A stretch of 64,000 bases of DNA from NCBI RefSeq assembly GCF_000156335.1, contig NZ_DS999213.1:2716929-2780928 (forward strand). The letters are read 5' to 3'. The stretch is from Roseobacter sp. GAI101 (GTDB taxonomy: Bacteria > Pseudomonadota > Alphaproteobacteria > Rhodobacterales > Rhodobacteraceae). The translations under genes and the position numbers were made by a program. This document shows positions 18,799 to 27,345 of the stretch, one piece after another (the stretch's first letter is position 1; each line of letters begins with the position of its first letter). Below the pieces are notes generated by a model that worked only from the letters and a program-made list of their open reading frames with translations, ran no database searches and had not been told where the DNA came from.

Positions 18799-19944
18799 TC
18801 AGGAAACTCCGCCTTGGGCGAGCGTATCCTGAATCTGTGCCTCTGAATAGCCAAGCTGCGCGAGGATTTCGCGCGTATGCGTTTGCCCATCCGCCATTTC
18901 CGGCGGGGTCGTCGCAATCGTTGAATAGCGCGGCGCGGGGGCAGGTTGTTTCACGCCGCCTGCGGTCAAGAACGCCTCTCGGGCGCGGTTGTGCGGATGC
19001 TCGGGCGCATCGGTCAGGGACAGGACCGGCGCATAGCAGGCGTCAGTTCCCACCATCACGGCATCCCATTCATCGCGGGTCTTAAGGGCGATCACACGGG
19101 CCAACCTGTCGCGCATGTCATCCCACTTTGCGCTGTGGTTCTGCGGCTGCATGGCCGGATCATCCGCAAGGCCCGTCAGCTCGAGCATCTTGGCGTAAAA
19201 TTGCGGCTCTATCGGGCCAAGAGAGATGAACTTGCCGTCGCGCGTTTCATAGACGTCATAGAAATGCGCGCCCGTGTCCAGCATGTTGACCCCGCGTTCG
19301 TCCTGCCACCAGCCCTGGCCGTGAAAGCTGTAGATCATAGACATAAGCAGGGCGCTACCGTCTGTCATCGCCGCGTCGATCACCGTGCCGTCGCCACCGC
19401 GCTGGACATGCAAAAGCGCTGAAACCATACCAAAGGCCAACATCATCGCGCCACCGCCGAAATCCCCCATCATGTTGATCGGAGGGGTCGGTTTTTCGCC
19501 CTTGCGGCCAAACGCATGCAGCGCACCGCTCAGCGCGATGTAGTTGATGTCATGCCCGGCCATCGGAGCATAAGGGCCGGTCTGGCCCCAACCGGTCATG
19601 CGCCCGTAAACCAGCTTGGGGTTCAGGGCCAGCATGTCATCGGGACCAAGCCCCAGCCGTTCCATCACACCGGGTCGGAACCCTTCGACAAGGCCATGGG
19701 CGGTGGCGACCAGATCGCGCAGAACCGCCTTGCCGCTGGCGGATTTCATATCAATGGCGATGCGTTTGCGCGACCGCAGCAGGATATCGGTGGCGGTGTC
19801 GCTTTCGGGACCGCCTTGGGTGCCGCCGGGACGTTCGATGCGGATCACCTCGGCCCCGTGATCGGCCAGCATCATGCAGGCAAAAGGGCCGGGGCCGAGG
19901 CCTGCGAATTCGATGATGCGCAAACCGTGAAGGGGACCGGACAT
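18799..19944 (-). CDS. CaiB/BaiF-family protein, likely alpha-methylacyl-CoA racemase
   Basis: Family III CoA-transferase fold protein of 381 residues. The segment GHDINYIALSGALHAFG and the later MMGDFGGGAMMLAFGM carry the His and Asp pair typical of alpha-methylacyl-CoA racemases, rather than the single Asp of formyl-CoA transferase. That points to inversion of 2-methyl-branched acyl-CoA esters in branched lipid or sterol breakdown. The ATG at 19944 is preferred because AGGAG lies seven bases upstream; the ATG at 19950 is only one base from it. That AGGAG overlaps the stop of the enoyl-CoA hydratase gene, so the pair is coupled. Confidence 0.88.
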   Translation of the reverse strand: MSGPLHGLRIIEFAGLGPGPFACMMLADHGAEVIRIERPGGTQGGPESDTATDILLRSRKRIAIDMKSASGKAVLRDLVATAHGLVEGFRPGVMERLGLGPDDMLALNPKLVYGRMTGWGQTGPYAPMAGHDINYIALSGALHAFGRKGEKPTPPINMMGDFGGGAMMLAFGMVSALLHVQRGGDGTVIDAAMTDGSALLMSMIYSFHGQGWWQDERGVNMLDTGAHFYDVYETRDGKFISLGPIEPQFYAKMLELTGLADDPAMQPQNHSAKWDDMRDRLARVIALKTRDEWDAVMVGTDACYAPVLSLTDAPEHPHNRAREAFLTAGGVKQPAPAPRYSTIATTPPEMADGQTHTREILAQLGYSEAQIQDTLAQGGVS

Positions 19945-19954
19945 GGGCATGCTC

Positions 19955-20728
19955 CTATTCGAATTTGGATTTGCGTTTTTCCAGAAATGCAGCAACGCCT
20001 TCGGCGAAATGGGGGTGTTTCCCCGCCGAAGCCTGGGCATCGCGTTCTTCGGAGAGCTGGTCGTCAAAGCTGGTGTCGCCCGCAATCCACAAAAGTTTCC
20101 GCATCAGACCAAGCGCATGGGTAGGACCGTTGGCCAGCCGTTCCGCGAACTGTTGCGCGGTGGGCATCACGGCGTCATCTTCGACCACACGGGTGACCAT
20201 GCCCCATTCATGCGCCTGCTGCGCGGATAGTTTTTCGCCCAAAAGCGCGAGTTCCGCAGCGCGTACCCGCCCGACATTGCGCACCAGCATCCAGGTTGCA
20301 CCTCCGTCAGGAACAAGACCGATGTGGCAAAACGCTTCAAGAAAGTAACTGCTTTTGCCTGCAATGATAATGTCACCCGCCATCGCGATCGAAGCGCCGA
20401 TCCCGGCCGCAGGGCCGGAGATTGCGGTAATCAGGGGCACCTCAAGATTTCGGATCGTAAGCATTAACGGGTTGTAGGCCAGATCAAGGGATGATCCCGC
20501 ATCGATATCTCCGGGCTGTGAATCGGTTTGCCCTTGCAGGTTCGCACCAGAACAAAAAGCGCGGTCCGATCCGGTCAGGATGATGACACGGCTGGTTTTT
20601 TCAACCTCCATCAGCGTGGCGGCCAGTGATTTCGCAAGCTGCGGCGTCAGCGCGTTCAGCGTCTTTGGATCATTCAGCGCAATGGTCGTTATTCCGCCGG
20701 TCGTTTCGATTTTCAACCCGTCTGTCAT
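19955..20728 (-). CDS. Enoyl-CoA hydratase/isomerase family protein
   Basis: Crotonase-fold enzyme of 257 residues acting on acyl-CoA esters in beta-oxidation. The oxyanion-hole segments are AFCSGANL (about residue 58) and ISGPAAGIGASIAMAGD (about residue 104). At the usual second catalytic position the sequence reads GLVPDGGATWMLVRNVG, with Asp instead of the Glu common in classical hydratases. This makes PaaG/isomerase-type or other crotonase chemistry possible. It is the first gene of a pair with the racemase-like gene and lies divergent from the DUF2793 gene. Confidence 0.88.
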   Translation of the reverse strand: MTDGLKIETTGGITTIALNDPKTLNALTPQLAKSLAATLMEVEKTSRVIILTGSDRAFCSGANLQGQTDSQPGDIDAGSSLDLAYNPLMLTIRNLEVPLITAISGPAAGIGASIAMAGDIIIAGKSSYFLEAFCHIGLVPDGGATWMLVRNVGRVRAAELALLGEKLSAQQAHEWGMVTRVVEDDAVMPTAQQFAERLANGPTHALGLMRKLLWIAGDTSFDDQLSEERDAQASAGKHPHFAEGVAAFLEKRKSKFE

Positions 20729-20869
20729 GGTGTCCCCCCGTTTGGCCGCAGGAAAGCACCGATTGAAGGGATAGGCAAACGCCAGATTGGCGCGCGGTGC
20801 CCTAACAGGTGATTAACCGGTTTGGCGCAGCTTCGGGACTTGCAACTGCCCAAGCCACGGAGCCCGCTC

Positions 20870-22264
20870 ATGACTGATACTTCGCCCATCCTTGCGATGC
20901 CCTATATCCAGCCGTCACAGGCGCAGAAACACGTCACCCATAACGAGGCGCTTAGCCTGCTTGATGTGATCGTTCAGCTTGCCGTGGAATCCGCCGTTCT
21001 TGCCACACCTCCGGCCACGGCGGTCGAAGGGGACAGGTACATTGTCGCAGCAAACGGGCAGGCTGCATGGGCCGGACATGATCACCGGATCGCAACCTTC
21101 GTAAGCGGGGCCTGGATGTTCACGGCACCCAAGACCGGGTGGGTTGCGCAGGTGGTGGATAGCGGTGCCGAGGTTGTCTTTGATGGCACGGTCTGGGCTG
21201 CGCGGTCGCTGAGCAATCTGCCGGGGGTGGGGATCGGGGCCAGCTATGACGGGTATAACCGGCTGGTTGTATCCTCGGATGCTGTGCTGCTGAACAACGC
21301 AGGCGCGGGCCATCAGCTGAAGATCAACAAGGCATCGGCGGGGGACACGGCAAGCCTGCTGTTCCAAACCGGTTATGGCGGGCGCGCCGAGATGGGGACG
21401 GCTGGGACCGACGACTTTTCGCTCAAGGTCAGTGCAGATGGATCAAGCTGGACAGAGGCGCTGCGGGTTGATGCGGCATCGGGCCGTGTCACCGTTGGGG
21501 TGTCCGGATGGCGCGAGATGCTGACCGCGCCGCGCAGTTATTTCGTGGATCAAGTGTTGGGGGATGACACCGCTGGTGGTCTGACCACCGGCACGGGTGC
21601 GTTTGCCACGCTGGCAAGGGCGGTTGCAGCAGTCGAGGGGATTGATAGCGGCGGCCATGACATCACGATCCAGCTGGCGGACGGGACTTATACGTCATCC
21701 GTGGCTGTTGCGTTCAAGATGGCGCTTGTCGGCGGCGGACGGTTGATTTTGCAAGGGAATGTGTCTGACCCGGATCTGGTCACCGTCGAGGCGCTGGAAG
21801 AGGTTTTGATTATCGGCGCGGGTGATGTCAGCGTGCGGGGCCTCCGCTTGCAAAATGCAAGCGCCACTGCGGCGGCGGTAACCGTCACGGCGCAGGGGGC
21901 GCTGACGCTTGATCAGGTTTCGTTTGGTCCGGCGGGTGGGCATATCGACATCAACGGCGGAGTGCTGCGGTTTGAGGGGGGGTATTCGATCGATGACGGT
22001 GCCACCTATCACATGCGGCTTGCCGACGGCGGGCGCTTTGACGGCAATGCGCAGACTGTGACGTTGAACGGGGTACCGGCTTTTGGCGATGCCTTCGTGG
22101 TTTGTGGTGACGTCAGTCTGGCGCGGATGGCCGGGCAAAGCTTTGTCGGGACGGCCACGGGAAAACGCTATGCCGTGTCTGCCAATGCCGTGATCCAGAG
22201 TGGCGGCGTCGTTCTGCCCGGCGATGTGGCGGGCACCGTACAAACGGGCGGTCAGTTCATCTGA
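20870..22264 (+). CDS. DUF2793 phage/GTA fibre protein with beta-helix C-terminus
   Basis: Protein of 464 residues with a DUF2793 N-terminal domain (about residues 8-115), showing the typical start LAMPYIQPSQAQKHVTHNEAL. DUF2793 proteins are tail or head fibres of Rhodobacterales phages and GTAs; from memory the RcGTA head-spike fibre (Rcc01080) is of this kind. A middle Gly-rich part leads to a pectin-lyase-like region starting YFVDQVLGDD (about residue 223), with repeated short beta strands as in tailspikes that bind or cut polysaccharide. No signal peptide is seen. The ATG at 20870 has GGAG seven bases upstream. No other particle genes are nearby; an RTX gene follows after 121 bases. Confidence 0.75.
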   Translation: MTDTSPILAMPYIQPSQAQKHVTHNEALSLLDVIVQLAVESAVLATPPATAVEGDRYIVAANGQAAWAGHDHRIATFVSGAWMFTAPKTGWVAQVVDSGAEVVFDGTVWAARSLSNLPGVGIGASYDGYNRLVVSSDAVLLNNAGAGHQLKINKASAGDTASLLFQTGYGGRAEMGTAGTDDFSLKVSADGSSWTEALRVDAASGRVTVGVSGWREMLTAPRSYFVDQVLGDDTAGGLTTGTGAFATLARAVAAVEGIDSGGHDITIQLADGTYTSSVAVAFKMALVGGGRLILQGNVSDPDLVTVEALEEVLIIGAGDVSVRGLRLQNASATAAAVTVTAQGALTLDQVSFGPAGGHIDINGGVLRFEGGYSIDDGATYHMRLADGGRFDGNAQTVTLNGVPAFGDAFVVCGDVSLARMAGQSFVGTATGKRYAVSANAVIQSGGVVLPGDVAGTVQTGGQFI

Positions 22265-22385
22265 GGATTGCGTAACGTTTTGCGAGAATTGTAAGCAAGC
22301 TTCACCAAGTTGCCACAAAATTGACTGCCCGGAAAACCACTCGGGCAGCACTATCATCCCCGGTGGCAATACGGGGTTGGTACGG

Positions 22386-24878
22386 ATGGAGTTCGATCAT
22401 TTAACGACGTTGGCAGGACGGTCAGACATGTTCCTGACCGGTGTGACGGATATGGTCGTTGCAGAAACGTCTCAGGGCCAAGTCCTTTATACCACGTCCC
22501 GGTTCGGGGGCGGGGATCTTCTTGCCTACCGCATCGGGGGGGATGGTGGCCTGACCTTGTTGGACAGCCGTGCCATGTCCGGCGAGGCGCAGGCCGGTAG
22601 CACGAACAAGCTGACGCTGGTTGATAATGAGCTGTTTCTGACCGGGGTGCAGAATGCAGCGCTGACCAAGATAGTGCTGGGGGCGGATGGCCGGTTTGGC
22701 GCTGTTTCCGCCGTGACCGGTGCGCCGATGCCGTCGCAAATGCTGACCACCGAAACCGTCGTGGTGAATGGCCAAAGCTTTCTATACGGGATCACGCGCG
22801 GATCTGACGAGGTCGGCGTTTGGCGGGTGAACGACGACGATTCGGTCACGCTGGTCGAAGGCGGCATGGCTGGTACGTCTTCCGAGGCGGCATTCACAGG
22901 GATGTCAGTCGCACAAGTGGGCGGCAAGCCTTTCTTGCTGGTCTCTTCCGCGGCTGATGACGCGCTAATTTGCATGTCATTGAATTCGAGCGGTCTGCCG
23001 CGTCAAGTATCAAGGATTTCCGCCGCAGACGGCGTTGGCATCGCCACGCCCACCGCAACCGCTTTCGTCGAACTCGGAGGGGAGGCTTTCGGCATTTTAG
23101 CATCCTCGGACAGCGGGACGCTGAGCGTGGTCAGATTGGGTGCAGACGGGTCAATGGTCTTGACCGACCATGTGATGGATACGCAGGATACCCGATTTGA
23201 TGGCGTTCACGTGATGGAGACCGCCAGCCACAGCGGACGTGCGTATCTGGCCGTTGCCGGTGCTGATGATGGCGTGTCTGTGTTCGAGTTGTTCGACGGG
23301 GGGCGTCTTTCGCATCTGACGACGATCGCTGATGGTGTGGGTACCACGCTGGATGGCGTTTCCGCGCTTAGCCTCACGGTTCAGAATGGTTTTTTGCACC
23401 TTGCCGTGGCGTCGAGCGTCGAATCCGGGCTTAGCGTGTTCACTGTTGATATCTCTGCCCGCGTTGCGGCAACCACTGGCACTGACAGTGCGGATGTGCT
23501 GGCGGGGGATGCCAGTGATGATCATCTGCTGGGTGGGGCGGGCAACGACACGCTTTCGGGCAATGGGGGTGATGATATTCTGTCCGATGGGGCCGGGTCC
23601 GATCTTTTGATCGGCGGCGCTGGGCGAGACAGATTTATCTTTGGCGGCGATGGTGCGGTCGATACGATCGGGGATTTCGATATCACCCAAGACAGCATCG
23701 ATCTGTCCGGTTGGGCGTTTTTGCGTAGCAATTCACAGATCACCTATCAGGGGACAAGCGACGGTGCCCAGTTGTCTTTTGGGTCGGAAACTCTGATCAT
23801 CAAAACCGCCAATGGCCAATCCCTTAGTGCAGACCAGATTGCGTCGCTTGAACTGGTGGGGCAATCGCGTTTCATGCCCGATTGGGTGCTGCCGGACCAG
23901 CCCGATACGGACACGGCACCGGGGGTCCCGATGCCCTTGAACCTGATCGGCACCCCTGGGTCTGATACGCTGACAGGGGACAACGCGGATGACATCATCG
24001 AAGGTCGGGCCGCGAACGACGTGCTGTCGGGCATGGGAGGCGACGATACCATCTTCGGTGAAGATGGAAACGACGCGGCGTACGGCAATGCGGGCAGTGA
24101 CGTGATTGAAGGGGGGCGCGGGGACGATGCCATCTGGGGTGGCATCGGCTGGGATACGCTGCGGGGAAACGACGGCCATGACAAACTGGTCGGCGGCGAT
24201 GGTTTCGATGCGATCGGCGGCGGGGACGGAAATGACGTGCTGTCCGGGAATAATGGCGCAGACAGGCTTTATGGCGACAACGGCAATGACAAACTGGTCG
24301 GCGGGCTGAACTCGGACAGCCTTTGGGGGGGCGCGGATCAAGACACGCTCGAGGGCAGTGCCGGGTCTGATAACCTGTATGGCGGTGCCGGAAACGACCA
24401 ACTTTTTGGCAATGCCGGGGCAGATATTCTTGAGGGCGAAGCTGGCCATGACCGGCTGTCCGGCGGCATCAATAATGACACGATTGACGGAGGATCAGGC
24501 GACGACACGCTACAGGGTGACAATGGGTCCGATGTCCTGAAAGGCGGCGACGGCGACGATCTGCTGAAAGGCAACGCAGGCCATGATGACCTCGATGGCG
24601 GTCGCGGAAATGATGTCTTGTCTGGCGGGTTCGGGGTCGACCGGTTTACCTATGGTTCCGGTCAGGATCGCATCATCGATTTTCAAAACGAGATTGACAC
24701 TTTGGTATTGGATTCAGCCCTTTGGGGTGGCGGGGCACTCAGTGTAAGCCAACTGGCGACCTACGTGACCCAGACCACTGGCGGGTCAATCTCTTTAGAT
24801 TTTGGTAATGGGAATATTTTAGAACTCTCAGGTGTGGAGACAGTGAACGTCCTGAACGGAGATGTGGAGTTCGTATGA
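22386..24878 (+). CDS. Large RTX calcium-binding secreted protein
   Basis: Protein of about 830 residues. The first 365 residues contain repeated blade-like segments of the beta-propeller kind (for example VLYTTSRFGGGDLLAYRI and later ILASSDSGTLSVVRLG). A first block of GGxGxDxLx nonapeptides spans about residues 366-421. A domain with DTIGDFDITQDSIDLSGW follows, then a long second RTX block (about residues 518-755) and a C-terminal DRIIDFQNEIDTLVL region. There is no N-terminal signal peptide, as expected for type I secretion by a C-terminal signal. No HlyB/HlyD genes lie in the window. The start is uncertain because the Shine-Dalgarno is weak. Likely an extracellular or surface-attached protein; no enzymatic motif was seen. 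Confidence 0.85.
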   Translation: MEFDHLTTLAGRSDMFLTGVTDMVVAETSQGQVLYTTSRFGGGDLLAYRIGGDGGLTLLDSRAMSGEAQAGSTNKLTLVDNELFLTGVQNAALTKIVLGADGRFGAVSAVTGAPMPSQMLTTETVVVNGQSFLYGITRGSDEVGVWRVNDDDSVTLVEGGMAGTSSEAAFTGMSVAQVGGKPFLLVSSAADDALICMSLNSSGLPRQVSRISAADGVGIATPTATAFVELGGEAFGILASSDSGTLSVVRLGADGSMVLTDHVMDTQDTRFDGVHVMETASHSGRAYLAVAGADDGVSVFELFDGGRLSHLTTIADGVGTTLDGVSALSLTVQNGFLHLAVASSVESGLSVFTVDISARVAATTGTDSADVLAGDASDDHLLGGAGNDTLSGNGGDDILSDGAGSDLLIGGAGRDRFIFGGDGAVDTIGDFDITQDSIDLSGWAFLRSNSQITYQGTSDGAQLSFGSETLIIKTANGQSLSADQIASLELVGQSRFMPDWVLPDQPDTDTAPGVPMPLNLIGTPGSDTLTGDNADDIIEGRAANDVLSGMGGDDTIFGEDGNDAAYGNAGSDVIEGGRGDDAIWGGIGWDTLRGNDGHDKLVGGDGFDAIGGGDGNDVLSGNNGADRLYGDNGNDKLVGGLNSDSLWGGADQDTLEGSAGSDNLYGGAGNDQLFGNAGADILEGEAGHDRLSGGINNDTIDGGSGDDTLQGDNGSDVLKGGDGDDLLKGNAGHDDLDGGRGNDVLSGGFGVDRFTYGSGQDRIIDFQNEIDTLVLDSALWGGGALSVSQLATYVTQTTGGSISLDFGNGNILELSGVETVNVLNGDVEFV
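23940..24650 (+). repeat. RTX nonapeptide repeat array (second block)
   Basis: About 25 tandem nine-residue units of the form GGxGxDxLx, such as LSGMGGDDT and LRGNDGHDK, encoded in degenerate 27-base steps. They fold into calcium-binding parallel beta-rolls. A shorter block lies at about 23481-23648. DNA-level identity between units is moderate, so slippage is possible but not evident. Confidence 0.85.
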
Positions 24879-24931
24879 ATAATTTCAAAGGGATAGACCG
24901 TGAAAACCTGGGGAAATGGCAGACTTGCCCC

Positions 24932-25762
24932 TCAAAGCTCCAGGATGTCCCGGTGATATCTGCGCAGGAACAATAGACCCAACAGCCCAGATCCGGCGGC
25001 TATGGAATAAACGTAAATCGGCATGGCATAGGCGGCGTCATAGCTGTGATAAAATCCGGCGCGCAATAAGCCCACGATATGAACAAGCGGATTATACCAA
25101 AGCCAGCTCCGGTATGGCTCTGGTATGCTTTCCAGCGTAAAGATCACGGCAGACACCAGTAAAAGCGGTCGTGTCAGGATACTGTAGACGCGCTGCCAGA
25201 TCGGGAACATCGACATCAAAAAGCAGTTGAATGTTCCGATGCCCAGCCCCAAGGCCCCGGCCATCGCCAGTGCAGACAAGATTTTTCCGGCTTCAAATGT
25301 TGTTCGGGTGTCGAAGATCAAAATGATACCAACAAGAACGATTGCACCAACAAGAAGTTGAGTCAAAAAATTCAGAAAAAAGCGGCTCAAAATGGCGTCA
25401 ACAAAGGTGACCCGCGGATAGGCCAGCAGTTGTTTGGAATAGTTGATTGCCTGCGCTGTCTTTGAGCTGAGATCGCTGAACATCAAGAACGGCAAAAGGC
25501 CGGTAGCATAGAACATCGGGAAATTTGTGCCTAGCAATGGGCTGCGAAATCCAACCGAAAAGATTGCCGACAATAGCGCAATGCCTAATACGGGCTCTGC
25601 CAAGGCCCAAAGATACCCCCCCGGTGATCGACCATAGCTGGCGGTCATTTCTCGTAAAATGAGGGCTGATAACGTCCGCATCGTACCAAAGCGCACGGGT
25701 CTTTTGACCGTGCGCATCCGGTGTGCCGGGCGCGTGTCTGGATGCCGCGTTGGGCCCATCAT
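24932..25762 (-). CDS. Capsule polysaccharide ABC transporter permease (KpsM-like)
   Basis: ABC-2 type inner-membrane permease of 276 residues with about six hydrophobic helices. A basic N-terminus (RPVRFGTMRTLSALILREM) is followed by YGRSPGGYLWALAEPVLGIALL, typical of KpsM. The last helix ends in RRYHRDILEL. It should move a lipid-linked polysaccharide across the membrane together with the KpsT-like ATPase at 26680. The ATG at 25762 overlaps the sulfotransferase stop (ATGA), so the two are translationally coupled. It is the last gene of the four-gene minus-strand export set. Confidence 0.92.
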   Translation of the reverse strand: MMGPTRHPDTRPAHRMRTVKRPVRFGTMRTLSALILREMTASYGRSPGGYLWALAEPVLGIALLSAIFSVGFRSPLLGTNFPMFYATGLLPFLMFSDLSSKTAQAINYSKQLLAYPRVTFVDAILSRFFLNFLTQLLVGAIVLVGIILIFDTRTTFEAGKILSALAMAGALGLGIGTFNCFLMSMFPIWQRVYSILTRPLLLVSAVIFTLESIPEPYRSWLWYNPLVHIVGLLRAGFYHSYDAAYAMPIYVYSIAAGSGLLGLLFLRRYHRDILEL

Positions 25763-26652
25763 GTCGCGGATAGGGCAGGGATGATGTCGCCGGCCCAACC
25801 TGCGGGAACAGCTCCACCAAAACGGTCAGCGATGAAGTCATATTGGGGGGCAAAAGCGCGTCGAAAGGCAGTGCGAAGATCGGCAGGCAGGGTTGCCGTC
25901 AGGCCAGGGTTGCTGCGAGTTTCCGGCTCTATCTCAATCCGAGGGATATCCAGAAAATTGAAGAGTTTGGCCATCGTCTCAGCCTGAAACAGGGTCTCGT
26001 AAAACAGGTACTGTATCCTATCGGTCGGGATCGCAGCCTCAAGCTCTGTCATGGTGCGCCGATAATCCGCACGCTCGATCCTGCTCAAGCGGTTGCTGTT
26101 AATCAAATGCCTGGCCCGTGTTTCGCAGGCCTCTTGAAAGCTTTCGGGCGGGGTGCCGGCGACTTTCACGGCCATCCGGATCTGCGACCACATCCGGTCA
26201 ATTGGATCCCGAAGGATGAACAGGAACTTTGCTGAACCGATTTGCCCCATTTCTTCAAAGACTTTGCGGTCCAGGATCGCATAGGCCGGAGTAATATCGC
26301 AGACAATTTTCTGGTTTCGGTAGTGTTCCAAGAGATAGTCCAGATATGGCCCATGATCGCCAGCGTCGCCGGTGTAGATCGACAAAAGCGATGTCATTTC
26401 CTGCAAATGCCCCAAGGTCGCCCTGTTGCGCGGTCCCGTCTCAGCAGCAAGGCGCTGGGACAGATTGCGTGCCGCACCGATACGCAGGTCCAGCACTTGC
26501 TGCGCCTTTCCAGACAGCACATCAAAATAATGCAGTTCCTTGTTGCGCGAAAAATGAACATGCGGGCTTTGCCGCAAAGCGTGATAAAGCCATGTCGTAC
26601 CCGCCTTTTGGGCACCGATGCAGAAAACCATTCTGGCGTTTTCCGGAAACAT
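25759..26652 (-). CDS. Sulfotransferase family protein (within capsule export operon)
   Basis: PAPS-dependent sulfotransferase-like protein of 297 residues. The 5'-phosphosulfate loop is FCIGAQKAGTTWLYHAL near residue 10. The 3'-phosphate site is FLFILRDPIDRMWSQIRMAV near residue 150, with the conserved Arg and Ser. Sulfotransferases in such loci usually sulfate sugars. Its gene sits between the KpsT-like ATPase and the KpsM-like permease and overlaps the latter by four bases. This suggests the exported capsule is sulfated, which is common in marine bacteria but not proven here. Confidence 0.85.
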   Translation of the reverse strand: MFPENARMVFCIGAQKAGTTWLYHALRQSPHVHFSRNKELHYFDVLSGKAQQVLDLRIGAARNLSQRLAAETGPRNRATLGHLQEMTSLLSIYTGDAGDHGPYLDYLLEHYRNQKIVCDITPAYAILDRKVFEEMGQIGSAKFLFILRDPIDRMWSQIRMAVKVAGTPPESFQEACETRARHLINSNRLSRIERADYRRTMTELEAAIPTDRIQYLFYETLFQAETMAKLFNFLDIPRIEIEPETRSNPGLTATLPADLRTAFRRAFAPQYDFIADRFGGAVPAGWAGDIIPALSAT

Positions 26653-26679
26653 ACAGGGGGTCTTTCGAAAAATGACGGG

Positions 26680-27336
26680 TCATGTTTTCATGTTGTAGCT
26701 GTGGCGTTCTATCGCTTCGTTAATATCGTCAAAATAATCGAGCTTGCCGTTCTCAAGCACAGCACCTGCAGTACACATTTCGCGGATCATCCCGATGGAA
26801 TGGCTCACGAAAATTGAACCTGCGCGCGACATGCGATCAGTAAAAACCTGCTTGCTTTTGCGCTTGAACGAGGCGTCGCCAACGGCTGTAATCTCGTCGA
26901 TCAGATAGGTGTCAAACGCCAGCCCCATAGAGACGCCAAATGCCAGACGCGACCGCATCCCGGATGAATAGGATCGGATCGGCAGGTGGAAATGGCTGCC
27001 AAGTTCCGCGAAATCATCGACATAGGCCGTAAGCGCGTCGGTATTTGCCCCGTAAATCCGGGCCACAAAGCGCGTGTTCTGCGCGCCCGTCATATCCGGG
27101 TGAAACGATCCGGCAAACCCGACGGGAAAAGAGATTTGACCATCGGACAGAATGTCACCCGAGGTGGGATCGGCGGTGCCTGCGATCATTTTCAACAAAG
27201 TGGATTTGCCCGCACCATTGCGCCCCAACAGACCAACGGACACCCGGCTGGGAAACAGCGCAGTGATGTCATCAGCCACAACTTTGCGACGCCCGTGCAG
27301 ACGGAAGGTTTTGGTAAGGTTGCGTAAAGCGATCAT
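26680..27336 (-). CDS. Capsule polysaccharide ABC transporter ATPase (KpsT-like)
   Basis: ATP-binding subunit of 218 residues that powers export through the KpsM-like permease. Walker A is LLGRNGAGKSTLLKMI, the ABC signature is SYSSGMRSRLAFGVSM, and Walker B is DTYLIDEITAVGD. The FVSHSIGMI switch region follows. The short length and the SSGMRSRLAF signature match KpsT rather than O-antigen Wzt with its extra C-terminal domain. It is read after the KpsE-like gene with a nine-base gap. Confidence 0.93.
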   Translation of the reverse strand: MIALRNLTKTFRLHGRRKVVADDITALFPSRVSVGLLGRNGAGKSTLLKMIAGTADPTSGDILSDGQISFPVGFAGSFHPDMTGAQNTRFVARIYGANTDALTAYVDDFAELGSHFHLPIRSYSSGMRSRLAFGVSMGLAFDTYLIDEITAVGDASFKRKSKQVFTDRMSRAGSIFVSHSIGMIREMCTAGAVLENGKLDYFDDINEAIERHSYNMKT

Positions 27337-27345
27337 GGCGCTTTC

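Noticed and set aside
23481..24650. Tandem repeats as a possible CRISPR array
   Set aside because: The repeats are coding, spaced by 27 bases, degenerate, and translate to RTX nonapeptides.
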